A stretch of DNA of 64,000 nucleotides from Haematobia irritans (lineage: Eukaryota; Arthropoda; Insecta; Diptera; Muscidae), in assembly GCF_050003625.1 (NCBI RefSeq), contig NC_134400.1, positions 62,248,241-62,312,240 of the forward strand, given 5' to 3'. Under the pieces are notes generated by a model. That model ran no database searches and was not told where the DNA came from. It saw only the letters and a program-made list of their open reading frames with translations. How positions within the stretch are numbered: the stretch's first letter is position 1; every line of letters begins with the position of its first letter. The position numbers and the translations under genes were made by a program. Of this stretch, positions 10,615 through 21,029 are shown in pieces.

Positions 10615-12392
10615 TTGGTCCATTCGAGCCGAATAATTATTGGAAAGTATTAATTCGGTGTTTTTTATTTCTTCTTCGAAGGCAAAGGCTACGCCAATCA
10701 ACAACAACAACAAACGATCGACGATCACCATCCTCTACGAGGCATTTTCAATTTATTGCACATAAATATAATTATATTATCAACAACCAAGGTATGTACT
10801 TTCAGTGATAATTAAAAAGTGAGCATATCCTTCGGTGTAAATATAAATAAAACAAAAATAAACACTCGCCTACGGTCGCTTTACAACTCGTATTTTATAT
10901 CGGTTGTACATTAAATCTCTACGAGAAAAAATTAAATTATCCGTCGGTCTTTAATACCCGGTTACATTCTCATTAAAGTGTTGAAAAGTGCGTTTAATTC
11001 CACTTTGTTTTCGTCCAAATATTCAACGTCAAAGTTGCATTTAATTTTCGCTGTATTTTGTCATTTGTTTGCGTATACATTGTTGTGTTTTTCTTTTGGG
11101 TTTTTGATCTTCGATCTGCATAGAAAAAACAAAAACAATTGCATTGGTTGTAAGCATTGGTTTGCCAATAGGCATCAATAGTAAAGTGTTATACAGTTGC
11201 CGTTCAACTTACTATACACACGTACGCACACAGGTGTTACATCCAACATACGTTCGAACTGCATACACGTTGGTTTATTAGCGTGGGTCGCTTACGGCGC
11301 GAAATTATAAAAATAATTTTTTTGGCAAGTTCAATTGAGAGAAGTATTTATTGTTGATTCCTACGGATATCGGTCGTTTACTATTATCGTTCGTGTTACG
11401 TGGTAGTGTACCCTACGGTCGGTCGATATAAACAATAAAATAACAGTATTTATTATATATTATATTATTTTAATATTGACATATTTGAGTTTCCACGAAA
11501 CTTTTTGATTTTTTATATTATTGTTGTTGTTGGACCTTACTGTTTCGTAGTGTGCATCTTACAGTCCGTGCACCCTACAATCGGTCAAGTTGACATTTTA
11601 CAATTTAAAGTTCACGACTTTTCATTGTCTTGTAATTTTTCCATTTGGTAAGTGATATTCACGATACACTTGCACAAATTTTGTGTATCTACGTACACTG
11701 GGAGAAATTTTGAATGTACACTGAGAGAAACTCTCGAAATATATAGAATTTTCAATTTTTCCAATAATTCGCCAAGCGAAAATTATTCTTTGTATTCTAC
11801 GATACACTGAAAATATTTTTTGTATTCACGATACACTTGCAAAAATCTTTTGGTACACAGGGTACACTGGAAAAATATTGTAATATTTTCCAAATAAAGA
11901 TTTTGCATATATTTCGCCACGCGAAAAAGGGTTTCATGTATTTACGATACACTTGAAGAAACTTTACGTGTTTTCATACACTTGGAGAAATTTTTCGCCA
12001 ATTATTACAAAAAGTTAAAATACTTATAATTTACCTTACAGAGCTAATTTTAGCTGGTATTTCCAATACACTGTGAGGAAATTGGTGTATCGACGATACA
12101 CTGTAAAAAATTGGTTGTACTCCGTACACTGTGAGAAATTTTCTTATCTCATTTTTTGTGTTTTTGTGGTAATTACGTTACCTTGTTCACATTTGTGGTG
12201 CTTTCGGTACACTGCGAAAAATATTGTGTGTTGACGATACAACTTTCGCATACACTGAGAGGAATAACTGCGTTTTCATTTGTTCGACGACAAATCGAAG
12301 TAGCTTTTTGAACCGATTTATACTCTTTTCGAGAGATTTGGACATCACGTGTCAATTTCTTCGCCCTTTAAGTTTGACAGTACTTTGTCATA
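10615..12392 (+). other. Unusually long untranslated leader of the BEL/Pao element
   Basis: About 1.8 kb separates the LTR from the gag start codon. It is AT-rich, with several CTACGG/CCTACG motifs (10685-11410), and holds the TACACT array in its second half. No ORF with recognisable similarity is present. Confidence 0.7.
11661..12260 (+). promoter_or_regulatory. Array of about 13 degenerate TACACT motifs in the leader
   Basis: The core TACACT, usually preceded by CGA or CG and followed by G or TTG and an A-rich GAAATTT-like stretch, recurs at about 11665, 11691, 11716, 11802, 11835, 11869, 11949, 11980, 12067, 12097, 12124, 12207 and 12251. All copies lie in the same orientation with irregular spacing of 25-120 bp. 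The irregular spacing and conserved core suggest multiple binding sites for one protein rather than a slippage repeat. By analogy, the gypsy retrotransposon leader holds 12 Su(Hw) sites acting as an insulator. The function here is inference. Confidence 0.6.
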
Positions 12393-14459
12393 ATGACTAC
12401 TACACCACTAACTGCTTTCACAAGAGCAACTGACGCAGTAGTCCGATTTGAAACGAAGTTTCACAGTTTGCGAGACGATGATCTCACCGCCCATAGACTA
12501 GAATGTCATGGTTCCGAGGCTAAGTCGTTGTGGGAAAAAGTTAAGAGCTTATTCGACGAATGTCTTGACTTTGTGTCCACACAGAGCAACGCCACCGAGG
12601 CAGTCGCCGCTGCTGACAGCAAATATGACGTGGCTTATAATTGTTATCTGAACGTTATGGAATCAATCCAACGTAAATTGGATGCACTACGTGCACCATC
12701 TAAGCACTCTGCTAAATCGTCTCGGTTGGAGGACCAAACATTACTTTTGAATGTTTCTCATAGGTCCGATGACTCTCACAGTTCTTCCGTTGGCTCTAGG
12801 GGAGACAATAGTTCCTCCCACAGTCTCAATCTGCCGCCTTGTGATATAGATGTTTTTGACGGCGATTTTCTCAATTGGCCGACATTTAGAGATTTCTTCA
12901 CAGCGGTATATATTAACAATAGCCGACTTAGCGATATTGAAAAATTGTGTCATTTACTCAAGAAAACCAGTGGTGAAGCTCGCGATGTGGTTTCGAAATT
13001 TCCGCTCACGCATAGAAGCTTCGCTCTTGCGTGGAAGGCGCTAAAGGGTACTTATGATAATACCCGCCTCTTGGTGAACCACCAACTCAAATTATTATTT
13101 GATTTGCCAGTCTTGGAGTCTGAGACCAGTTCAGGACTGAAGAAGTTACAACGTGGTATCTCGACATGCATTTCGACAATGTCCATCTACGATGTGGCTA
13201 CTGACGATTGGGATCCCATCCTCGTCTTTTTATGCCTTCAAAGATTGCCGAAATGTACTGTCACACTTTGGGAACAGAGTATTAAGGAAAAGTCAGCTTT
13301 GTCTTCTTGGTCAGATTTGGACTTCTTTCTCACGGAAAGAATCCAGACATTGACATGTCTTCGGGATATCCGCGGCATTGACGCCAGGCCTCCGGCCACC
13401 AAAAGAGTTCGTTCGCATTTCACGAATGCGAAAGCACCTCGTTCCCCAACAAGTACGCCTCGTTCCTCCCAGTCCTCTCCTGACAGATTATGCGTTCTCT
13501 GTCGACGACAGCATCACCTCAGAACGTGTTCTAGGTTTCATAATCTTTCAGTTCTTGAGAGGATGAATATTATTAAGCGCCATCAGTGCTGCATGAATTG
13601 TCTGTCCCGCAGACATATTGCAGCTAATTGCCCCAGCGCATATGATTGCGGTAAATGTGGTAGAAGACACCACACTCTTCTGCACAGGGATATATCAAAT
13701 GATCCCATAACTTCTCCGGTCGTTTCCGCACCGCTTATACGAGATACCGGGGTAGCATCAGTGGATACCGATCAGCCTTCTACATCGACTGGCATTGTGT
13801 CAGGGACGTCGAGTAGACAGGTATTCCATACTTCGCGTACTGGAAATGTATTATTAGGAACTGCAATGGTGAATATCGTTCACCAGGGTATCACGTATCC
13901 TGCTAGGGCCTTAATGGATCCCGCTTCGGAATCATCCTTTATTACGGAAGGATTGCGGAACCGACTTGGACTGAGCACGTCTTCGACTTCGGCTACAATT
14001 TCTGGAGTGAATCAAAGTGTTTCGATCACGTCGAGAGAACTTTGTTCACTTTGCATTGGTACCCCACTAGATGAGTCGCTCCTACTGGAGACTACAGCGT
14101 ACGTTCTTCCGAACATTTCCGGCAACCTGCCATCTTTTTCTCTAAATCGTGACATTGTGTCTAGCATGCCAAATCTACGTTTGGCTGACCCCAATTTATT
14201 TGTTTGTCGTCCTGTTGACCTTCTGTTGGGCGCGGATCTTTATCCGAAAATTTTATTGCACGGTACTCGAACGAATATTTTGGGATCATTACTAGCACAA
14301 AACACAGTCTTCGGCTGGGTTGTCACGGGTCCTATCCCTTCCTCGAATATTTCTGTCTACACGACTACTGTGGACCTCTCCAAAGAAAATGGTCTTCACG
14401 AGACACTTCACCGCACTTTGGGAACTGGAAGAGCTTCCCCGACGTCCTCTCTTATCTGA
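12393..14459 (+). CDS. BEL/Pao gag-protease polyprotein
   Basis: An uninterrupted 688-codon frame encodes the structural and protease part of a BEL/Pao retrotransposon. Residues about 1-145 form an N-terminal helical and serine-rich part. Residues about 148-310 fit the DUF1759 gag region (IDVFDGDFLNWPTFRDFF, LCHLLKKTSGEA, LVNHQLKLLFDLP). Residues about 365-430 carry zinc knuckles: CX2CX3HX4C, the canonical CX2CX4HX4C in CMNCLSRRHIAANC, and a third, CX2CX4HX3H. Residues about 485-660 form a DUF1758-type aspartic protease region with ALMDPASESSFI, where D is the expected catalytic aspartate, followed by LLLGADLY and FGWVVTGP. DPAS replaces the usual D-S/T-G. The frame runs into the start of pol, where a shift near 14405 ends it. 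The ATG at 12393 follows the leader and is the first in frame. The protein would assemble cytoplasmic particles. Confidence 0.93.
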   Translation: MTTTPLTAFTRATDAVVRFETKFHSLRDDDLTAHRLECHGSEAKSLWEKVKSLFDECLDFVSTQSNATEAVAAADSKYDVAYNCYLNVMESIQRKLDALRAPSKHSAKSSRLEDQTLLLNVSHRSDDSHSSSVGSRGDNSSSHSLNLPPCDIDVFDGDFLNWPTFRDFFTAVYINNSRLSDIEKLCHLLKKTSGEARDVVSKFPLTHRSFALAWKALKGTYDNTRLLVNHQLKLLFDLPVLESETSSGLKKLQRGISTCISTMSIYDVATDDWDPILVFLCLQRLPKCTVTLWEQSIKEKSALSSWSDLDFFLTERIQTLTCLRDIRGIDARPPATKRVRSHFTNAKAPRSPTSTPRSSQSSPDRLCVLCRRQHHLRTCSRFHNLSVLERMNIIKRHQCCMNCLSRRHIAANCPSAYDCGKCGRRHHTLLHRDISNDPITSPVVSAPLIRDTGVASVDTDQPSTSTGIVSGTSSRQVFHTSRTGNVLLGTAMVNIVHQGITYPARALMDPASESSFITEGLRNRLGLSTSSTSATISGVNQSVSITSRELCSLCIGTPLDESLLLETTAYVLPNISGNLPSFSLNRDIVSSMPNLRLADPNLFVCRPVDLLLGADLYPKILLHGTRTNILGSLLAQNTVFGWVVTGPIPSSNISVYTTTVDLSKENGLHETLHRTLGTGRASPTSSLI

Positions 14460-15480
14460 TTTAGATAAGTTTTGCGAGGACAATTATAAAACGATATCCC
14501 GACGGTATTCTGAGTGAAGATACTCTTCCTCTTGAAACTTATTTCTTCGGACAAATCGGAAACCAAGGACGGCCTGGCTGACACAATTTCATCGAAATTA
14601 GGCATCCCTCTTGTGAAAACCATGAATTAATACGATTCACCACGACTTTGTCCGGGGGTATATACAGTTATACCATATGAGGCCAGTTTAGGTTACGCCT
14701 ACGAATGAAAATTTGTTATCTGCCTTGTCGCCGGTCATCCACCGATAAAAAGACAATTTGACTTCGATTGGTTTTCACTGCCTTGAATGACATTTTTACA
14801 CGTCGGTCCGACTCAACAATCAGACTTGTTTCTCCTCGTTTTGAGGTGGAGGTTGTATAAATTCGTATACAATTGCGATATCACACAGATGTATACAGAC
14901 ATATATATGTTGACCCGTTCTAGATTTTTCATCATTGAATACAACTACGATATTCTCTGCAAATACTATCCAGGACTTTTTATTTAATTAAACAGTGACT
15001 TTGACATATTTTACCATTGGCTGACGGCACGGAGAATGAGTTTCCTCTTTATGCATACGTCCTACGGAGGTGCATGTACGTTGACGACGTATTGACGGGG
15101 TACCATAATTTGGGTAATGCGCCTGGGTCAAGGGGCAATACACGCCATGAGTTTGAGCTTGTCCTATAGTACGCTATTTATCACGGTTATATTTACAAAA
15201 CTGTCTGCTTTTCTACGAAAGCGGTAACTTTACATGCTACTTTTGATTTGTCCACGACATTCTCGACGAGAACTATTACTCCCCACTACGTGGAAATTAT
15301 GTCGTATTCGCGATGTTCATCCGGGTACTAACGGTCGTCGTTTGTTCAAATGGATTACATCCTTGTCTTTTAGGGAGTTAACATAGGTCTATCTGTCGCG
15401 TTATGCTCGCGTCCTCCCTAGTTTTTGTTACGTGAAAAATCTTTGGGTTGATGGCCGCGTTCGAATCGCAATAGATCGGA
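14395..15480 (+). pseudogene. BEL/Pao pol remnant (reverse transcriptase pieces)
   Basis: Just after the gag-protease frame is lost, the next frame reads ALWELEELPRRPLLSDLDKF, typical of the start of BEL/Pao pol. Further on RWRLYKFVYNCDITQMY matches reverse transcriptase motif A surroundings, and near 15030-15100 a frame reads FPLYAYV, then MYVDDVLTG with the YVDD catalytic box. The pieces lie in different frames and are separated by deletions. No RNase H or integrase domain could be followed, and under 1.2 kb remains where several kb are expected. The polymerase is clearly non-functional. Confidence 0.8.
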
Positions 15481-15590
15481 CTACAAGTTGTAAGGCGACC
15501 TACGGTTTCTGGTCACCCTGACCATTATGTTAATTTGGTTTTCCGTTCCGAAATCTTTCTATATTTTCATAGATAGAAAACATAGCAAAG

Positions 15591-15929
15591 ATGGCTGCTA
15601 CCCTTCCAGAGTCTGAGGACGACGTCCCCATGTTGGATGAGGAACGGGAGATTAATTCTAGCATCGCACCCCTTGCCGATGAACATACCATCAGTACGAC
15701 TACTGATTCTGCCATTCTGGCCGACAATGTTGCAACAGCATCCAATAAAAAACCGTTCACGACGGCTTCTGGGGTTCCTCCAGGAGAATTGTTTGTGGCT
15801 TCGCCACCCCATATCACACTTGGGTGTAAGGTAGTCTTCAACTGCCTTCTGACTTTACGAGTCCTCGACACCCGGCTCTTCCGAGTCAAATTTTTTAAAA
15901 AAATTTTTAATAACAACGATCGGGCTTGA
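15591..15929 (+). CDS. Acidic 112-residue ORF near the BEL 3' end, unidentified
   Basis: An open frame starting with ATG and rich in D/E and S/T (MAATLPESEDDVPMLDEERE), then basic at the C-terminus. It lies between the pol remnant and the right LTR. No domain is recognised. It may be the remaining C-terminal end of pol or an element-specific small protein. Chance is also possible. Confidence 0.3.
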   Translation: MAATLPESEDDVPMLDEEREINSSIAPLADEHTISTTTDSAILADNVATASNKKPFTTASGVPPGELFVASPPHITLGCKVVFNCLLTLRVLDTRLFRVKFFKKIFNNNDRA

Positions 15930-16168
15930 CGAGTCCATTTACGATCGCGTGCTTAACGAGCACATTTGTAAATAATATGTTTTGGAAAAAATGAAACATG
16001 AATTGGACACCATAACAAGAGAAAAAAAAAGAATTGAACTAAAATAAAATGCTCTTTTTTGTAAACTGAAATGTACATCCTGTATACTTTCATTATGTAA
16101 CATGTAAATATTATTTAACTTATTTTTAAATTTTGCAACATGGCTGGATGTTGCAAGGCGGGCGGCAA

Positions 16169-16486
16169 TGTTTAAGTTCAAATGCCGTTTTTTTAGCTTT
16201 GTTCAGTCATATAATCATTTTCAAGTGTAATCCCTCCGTTAGGATTTGTCTATGCCTTTTTCTGCCTTTCGGTACGAAAATAAGGACATTTTCTAACGTC
16301 AAATGTCATCAACCCCCGCCTTTCGGCATCCAAGCTTTTGGTCATTCTCTTTTGAGACTCTCTCGCTTCTACGAAGGTAAATATTGTTTGACGAACAATA
16401 ATTGATTAAATAAAGCCCAAATATTTTGGTTCAACTTCTAAACCAGTGCCTTTTTATTTCTTTTCTACTTTTATGCCACGCATTCA
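16169..16486 (+). repeat. Right LTR of BEL/Pao element
   Basis: 318 bp, TGTTTAAGTTC to CACGCATTCA, one substitution from the left LTR, followed by the CATAC target duplication at 16487-16491. Confidence 0.95.
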
Positions 16487-16491
16487 CATAC

Positions 16492-17191
16492 GCTGAAGCT
16501 TAGGACCTTCGATGTCACAGCTTTATTCTCATTTATGGTTATAATTTACTTATAATTATAAATATGAAATAAATATATAAAGTACAAATTCTTATATTGA
16601 CAAAAACTATGTAATTTACGAAGGTTTACGACGTTTTTGAGTATGGTAAAATACGTCGTAAATGTATGTCAAATACCTTACAGTTTACGACAGACCATCT
16701 CTGCCCTTGCCCATTACTCAGTCATCTTGAAGACCCAATATATGGTATCTGTCTATTCGTCCTAAAGCTAAAAAGTCATTCACAATAAAAAATATATACA
16801 GTTGACCAATAAAATGTTTGCAAAATATAAAAATTGAACCAACTAATTACATAAACGTCTTTTTTCCTCAATTTAATATATGTACTTTTTGTTTTTTTTT
16901 TGTGATTTTATTAAATTCACACGGTCATCGTCCAATACTATCAAAAAGTATTCTATTGCAAGGAAATGTGGGAGCATAGGACAAAATAATTCATTAAGTT
17001 TATTTGACTACTGTCAATAAATTCTTTGCAAAATCAGATCCCAAAACAAAATCTCGTTAGATTTTCGCACGAAACGTTTTTGTTGTTGTTGTTTTTTTTA
17101 TTGCTTTCGTTCAGTGGACGGGAGGGGAAGTATTTAGTTGCAATCATATCACCATAAGTGCAAGTCGTTCTGTATTACATTGAAAATTAAA
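16492..17191. other. Unassigned AT-rich sequence
   Basis: No gene recognised. A short imperfect palindrome around TTTACGACGTTTT and AATACGTCGTAAA occurs at 16625-16665. Confidence 0.4.
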
Positions 17192-17490
17192 ATGTCAGGC
17201 AAAAAAGTTAGAGTATTATAATTATACAAAGGGAAAACTGCACAAGAACAATATTATAAATCGTGCAGAAAAAGAAGGGCGACTTGAATTAAAAGCTTCA
17301 AACGGACGACAAAAGAAACTCAAACGGCGGGATGAAAACAAAATTATTAAATCTGTCTAAAATAATCCCCAATGCACCACTAGAGAACTTGTACGAGTCT
17401 TGAAAAAAGACTACGGGAAGCAGATTTCGCATGAGACTGTCCGAAAGGTTCAATTAAAACACAAATACTTCTCTCGATTAGTAGGAAAAT
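17192..17490 (+). pseudogene. N-terminal fragment of a Tc1-type transposase
   Basis: It starts MSGKKVRVL and, after a stop and frame changes, reads NNPQCTTRELVRVLKKDYG then KQISHETVRKV, the paired-like helix-turn-helix DNA-binding part of Tc1-group transposases. At least two stops are present (near 17218 and 17358). The catalytic domain is absent. Confidence 0.6.
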
Positions 17491-17555
17491 AGTTTCTCCT
17501 TTCTCAACAAAATATTGGAAAACTACTACAGTTTGCAGTAGAACACATTTCGATA

Positions 17556-17718
17556 CAAAACTTAATTGAAATTTGCTAATGAGATCATTTAAATTTTTAA
17601 TCAATTATTTTTCTAATGTCCAATAAAAACTGTGATTGATTCTTTCATTTTCGTGATTGAAGACATTTCAATTAAAAAAATTAATTAATTCGTGATTGAA
17701 ACCGACTTTTTTGTGTAC
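17556..17718. repeat. Palindromic AATTGA-rich MITE (family L)
   Basis: Shares CATTTTCGTGATTGAAGAC and ATTTCAATTAAAAAAATTAA with the other copies. It ends at TTTTTTGTGTACC. Confidence 0.6.
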
Positions 17719-18300
17719 CCACATCGATATATTTTATTCGCATCGTAACATCTTTCGAAAATATTAACAAAAATAACAAAAATACCAAAAACCTTGTCAT
17801 CGGAGTTTTGTGTCCTCAGTGACATTTCTGAATGTTTTAAGCTTTACAAGATAATTTTAATGTTTAATACAAATAAAAAATTTCAATTTACACATGCTTT
17901 TACACGTATACGTTGCATACGTTAAATATTATTTTTAAACGTTAAACAGTTTAATTTCAATCTTTATTTCCACCGCAAAAATTCTCTAAATGGGTCCACA
18001 CGTAATTTGATACCCGGGGGTCGTACTCAGCTATGAGTGTTTGTATTTCCAACACTTATTGATAAGGGGGAGATTAGTATGATAAAAAACAAGTGAGTAA
18101 AGTAGAAAGTCGGGCGGGGCCGACTACGAGGGCGGTTCGAAACTTCTTAGCCTATCAATGAAAGAGAATAGTTAGTTTTTCAAAAATATTTTTATTTTTC
18201 AATATAATCTCCTGAAACTTCAATAACTTAGTCCAACGCTTTTCTAGCAATTCTATCCCTTGATTAAAATAGTTTTCCTCAAGGTCTTCAAAATAGTGGT

Positions 18301-18774
18301 TTACAATTGTAATTGCATCTTCATTTGAGGTAAAACGCTTGCCAGCAAGGATTTTTTTAGATTTGGGAACAAGTAAAAGTCACTGGGAGCTAAATCAGGA
18401 GAATAAGGTGGGTGGTCAAGCAACTCGTACTTCAATTCGTTGATTTTAGCCATTGTTAAAACACTTTTGATTAAATTTTTTTTGGGTAGTTTTTCTCGAA
18501 TTTGATCCAAAAGTTTGCAATAGTACTCTGAATTTATTGTTTTACCCTTTTGCAGATAGTCAATCAATAAAATACCTTTGAAGTCCCAAAAAACCTTTGC
18601 CATAACCTTACCAGCCGATTGAATTGTTTTTGCCTTCTTTGGGGTACTTCCTCCAGCTTCAGTCCATTGTTTGGATTGTTCTTTTGTCTCTGGATTATAG
18701 TGGTGGATCCATGTCTCATCAACAGTTATGAAGCGACACTGAAAATCCATTTTATTTCCCTTAAAACGATCCAA
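18301..18774 (-). pseudogene. mariner transposase, second catalytic motif deleted
   Basis: Minus-strand frame with VDETWIHHYNPETKEQSKQW, KVFWDFKGILLIDYL and YSPDLAPSDFYLFPNLKK, clear mariner catalytic-domain motifs. Two of the three catalytic aspartates are visible (VDETW and APSDF). The segment that should hold the middle one is missing between LIKS and VLTMAKI. That motif survives in the fragment at 6808-7365, so the two copies are related but differently damaged. The frame cannot give an active enzyme. Confidence 0.85.
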
Positions 18775-18787
18775 ACAAGCTTGAGAA

Positions 18788-19105
18788 ATGTTCCCGGGGA
18801 GCCTTCTCCGCCTGCTTTTGGTCCGAGCCGGGATAGAGGAAAACCCCGGACCATGGTACTGTGCCGTCTGCCGAAATCGAATTCACCATCGCTCGGTTTC
18901 GGTGAGGTGTAACCGGTGCATGGAATGGGTGCACTTCCGGAACTGCTCCGGCCTAACATCGCTGCGGGAGTATAGTCAAACTGACTTTGTGGCAGGATGC
19001 TGTGCCAATGACAGCAGCAGTGGGTCATCTGATTATGTGACCCCACCGACTTCTCCCGCACAACAATATTCTCCGCCGCAGCATCTTACACCATTTCAAT
19101 GCTAA
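18788..19105 (+). pseudogene. Non-LTR N-terminal ORF: 2A-like motif plus PHD-type zinc finger
   Basis: The frame begins with a leucine-rich stretch followed by AGIEENPGP, which fits the end of 2A-type ribosome-skipping peptides (x-[VI]-E-x-N-P-G-P). Directly after comes WYCAVCRNRIHHRSVSVRCN and RCMEWVHFRNC, a cysteine/histidine pattern like a PHD finger. 2A-like sequences before ORF regions are known in several endonuclease-encoding non-LTR clades. The frame ends 105 codons in, where a deletion has removed the endonuclease domain. Whether the motif works here is untested, and the usual aspartate before I/V-E is replaced by glycine. Confidence 0.65.
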
Positions 19106-20095
19106 TGCTGAAGCATCTGGGAATACTGGGAGTTGAGTACCTGACCAGACTCCTCAATTTGTCTTTGGAATCACACATTATACCCGATGTCTGGAAAATG
19201 GGAAGGGTGATTCCACTACTGAAACCGGGCAAAGATTCGAGCAAAGGTGAATCGTACAGACCGATATCCCTTCTTTCGCCAGTAGCCAAGACACTTGAGG
19301 CATTACTCCTCCCCAGCCTTGTGGAGAATTTTCCAGCTGCCCACCATCAACATGGATTCCGTAAGGTACATAGTACGACAACAGCCTTACATGCCATTTC
19401 GACACATATTAACAAGGGACTTAACCAGCCCAGGCCGTGTCATAGGACCGTCCTCGTGGCGCTTGACCTATCGAAAGCATTCGGTACGGTCAACCATGCC
19501 ACATTATTTGAGGACATCGAGAATACGTCCCTACCGGCAGGAGCGAAGCGTTGGGTGCTGAATTATATGTGTGGACGCCAGTCTTACGTGGAATTCAAGG
19601 ACAGAAAGTCAAGACCGCGTAGAGTTAAACAGGGAGTTCCCCAAGGTGGGGTGATATCTCCGGCACTGTTTAACCTCTACACGTCCTCGATTCCACCCCC
19701 TTCTGACGGCGTCGAGATTGTATCATATGCGGATGACTGTACAATCTTGGCATCTGGGCCCAATGTTGATGACATTTGCGATCGGTTGAACGTCTACATA
19801 GCTAATCTTACCAGTTATTTCACTGCGAGAAACTTGAGGATATCCCCCACCAAATCCTCAGCCACACTATTTACTACATGGACGGCAGAAGTGCGCAGGC
19901 AGTTGAATATCAGAGTCGATGGAGTAATAATTCCGACCACAAATTACCCCAAGATTCTTGGGGTCACATTCGACAGCCTTTTTAGGTCATCTGCCCATGC
20001 CACTGCAATTTGTAATAAGCTCCGTGGTAGAAACAAGGTCCTCAAGTCACTTGCCGGCAGTACTTGGGGTGCGGACAAAGAAACCTTGCTAACTA

Positions 20096-21029
20096 AAGGG
20101 TGATTCTTTTGAGGTTAGGATTTTCATGCATTAGTATTTGACAGATCACGTGGGATTTCAGACATGGTGTCAAAGAGAAAGATGCTCAGTATGCTTTGAC
20201 ATTTCATCATGAATAGACTTACTAACGAGCCACAACGTCGAATTTTCAGTGAATGGGCCCTAGAAAAGTTGGCAGAAAATCCGCTTTTTTATCGACAAAT
20301 TTTGTTCAGCGATGAGGATCATTTCTGGTTGAATGGCTACGTAAATAAGCAAAATTGCCGCATTTGGAGTGAAGAGCAACCAGAAGCCGTTGAAGAACTG
20401 CCCATGCATCCCGAAAAATGCACTGTTTGGTGTGGTTTGTACGCTGGTGGAATCATTGGACCGTATTTTTTCAAAGATGCTGTTGGACGCAACGTTACGG
20501 TGAATGGCGATCGCTATCGTTCGATGCTAACAAACTTTTTGTTGCCAAAAATGGAAGAACTGAACTTGGTTGACATGTGGTTTCAACAAGATGGCGCTAC
20601 ATGCCACACAGCTCGCGATTCTATGGCCATTTTGAGGGAAAACTTCGGAGAACAATTCATCTCAAGAAATGGACCGGTAAGTTGGCCACCAAGATCATGC
20701 GATTTGACGCCTTTAGACTATTTTTTGTGGGGCTACGTCAAGTCTAAAGTCTACAGAAATAAGCCAGCAACTATTCCAGCTTTGGAAGACAACATTTCCG
20801 AAGAAATTCGGGCTATTCCGGCCGAAATGCTCGAAAAAGTTGCCCAAAATTGGACTTTCCGAATGGACCACCTAAGACGCAGCCGCGGTCAACATTTAAA
20901 TGAAATTATCTTCAAAAAGTAAATGTCATGGACCAATCTAACGTTTCAAATAAAGAACCGATGAGATTTTGCAAATTTTATGCGTTTTTTTTTTTAAAAA
21001 AGTTATCAAGCTCTTAACAAATCACCCTT
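20096..21029 (+). mobile_element. DD41D mariner, internally deleted, TA target duplication
   Basis: 934 bp with termini AAGGGTGATTC and AATCACCCTT, flanked by TA at 20094-20095 and 21030-21031. The empty target is preserved at about 21402-21417, confirming the boundaries exactly. It is almost identical to the copy at 40410-41341 except for the position of the internal deletion. Confidence 0.95.
20209..20922 (+). CDS. DD41D transposase lacking the DNA-binding domain
   Basis: The 237-codon frame keeps the native start (MNRLTNE) and jumps in frame to PQRRIFSEWALEKL, so the helix-turn-helix region is missing while the whole DDE/D catalytic domain remains. The catalytic region includes ILFSDEDHF, QQDGATCHT and WPPRSCDLTPLDYFLWGY, with 41 residues between the second and third aspartates. 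SDEDHF differs from SDEAHF in the sister copy. Without the DNA-binding part it should not transpose by itself, but it could in principle form dimers with, and interfere with, the full-length protein. Confidence 0.88.
   Translation: MNRLTNEPQRRIFSEWALEKLAENPLFYRQILFSDEDHFWLNGYVNKQNCRIWSEEQPEAVEELPMHPEKCTVWCGLYAGGIIGPYFFKDAVGRNVTVNGDRYRSMLTNFLLPKMEELNLVDMWFQQDGATCHTARDSMAILRENFGEQFISRNGPVSWPPRSCDLTPLDYFLWGYVKSKVYRNKPATIPALEDNISEEIRAIPAEMLEKVAQNWTFRMDHLRRSRGQHLNEIIFKK

Larger units (their letters stand above)
10297..16486 (+). mobile_element. BEL/Pao LTR retrotransposon, pol-defective
   Basis: A complete LTR-to-LTR insertion of 6,190 bp with the 5-bp target duplication CATAC at 10292-10296 and 16487-16491. 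The LTRs begin TG and end CA. Right after the left LTR comes TTGGTCCATTCGAGCC, a plausible primer-binding site. A purine-rich AAGGCGGGCGG lies just before the right LTR. The element has a long leader with a repeat array, an intact gag-protease ORF and a heavily deleted pol. The near-identical LTRs indicate recent insertion, although pol cannot encode a working enzyme. The copy was therefore probably mobilised by proteins from a related element. Confidence 0.95.

Noticed and set aside
12741..12953. Minus-strand and alternate-frame ORFs within 12.4-14.5 kb
   Set aside because: Shadows of the gag-protease frame; none has a recognisable domain.
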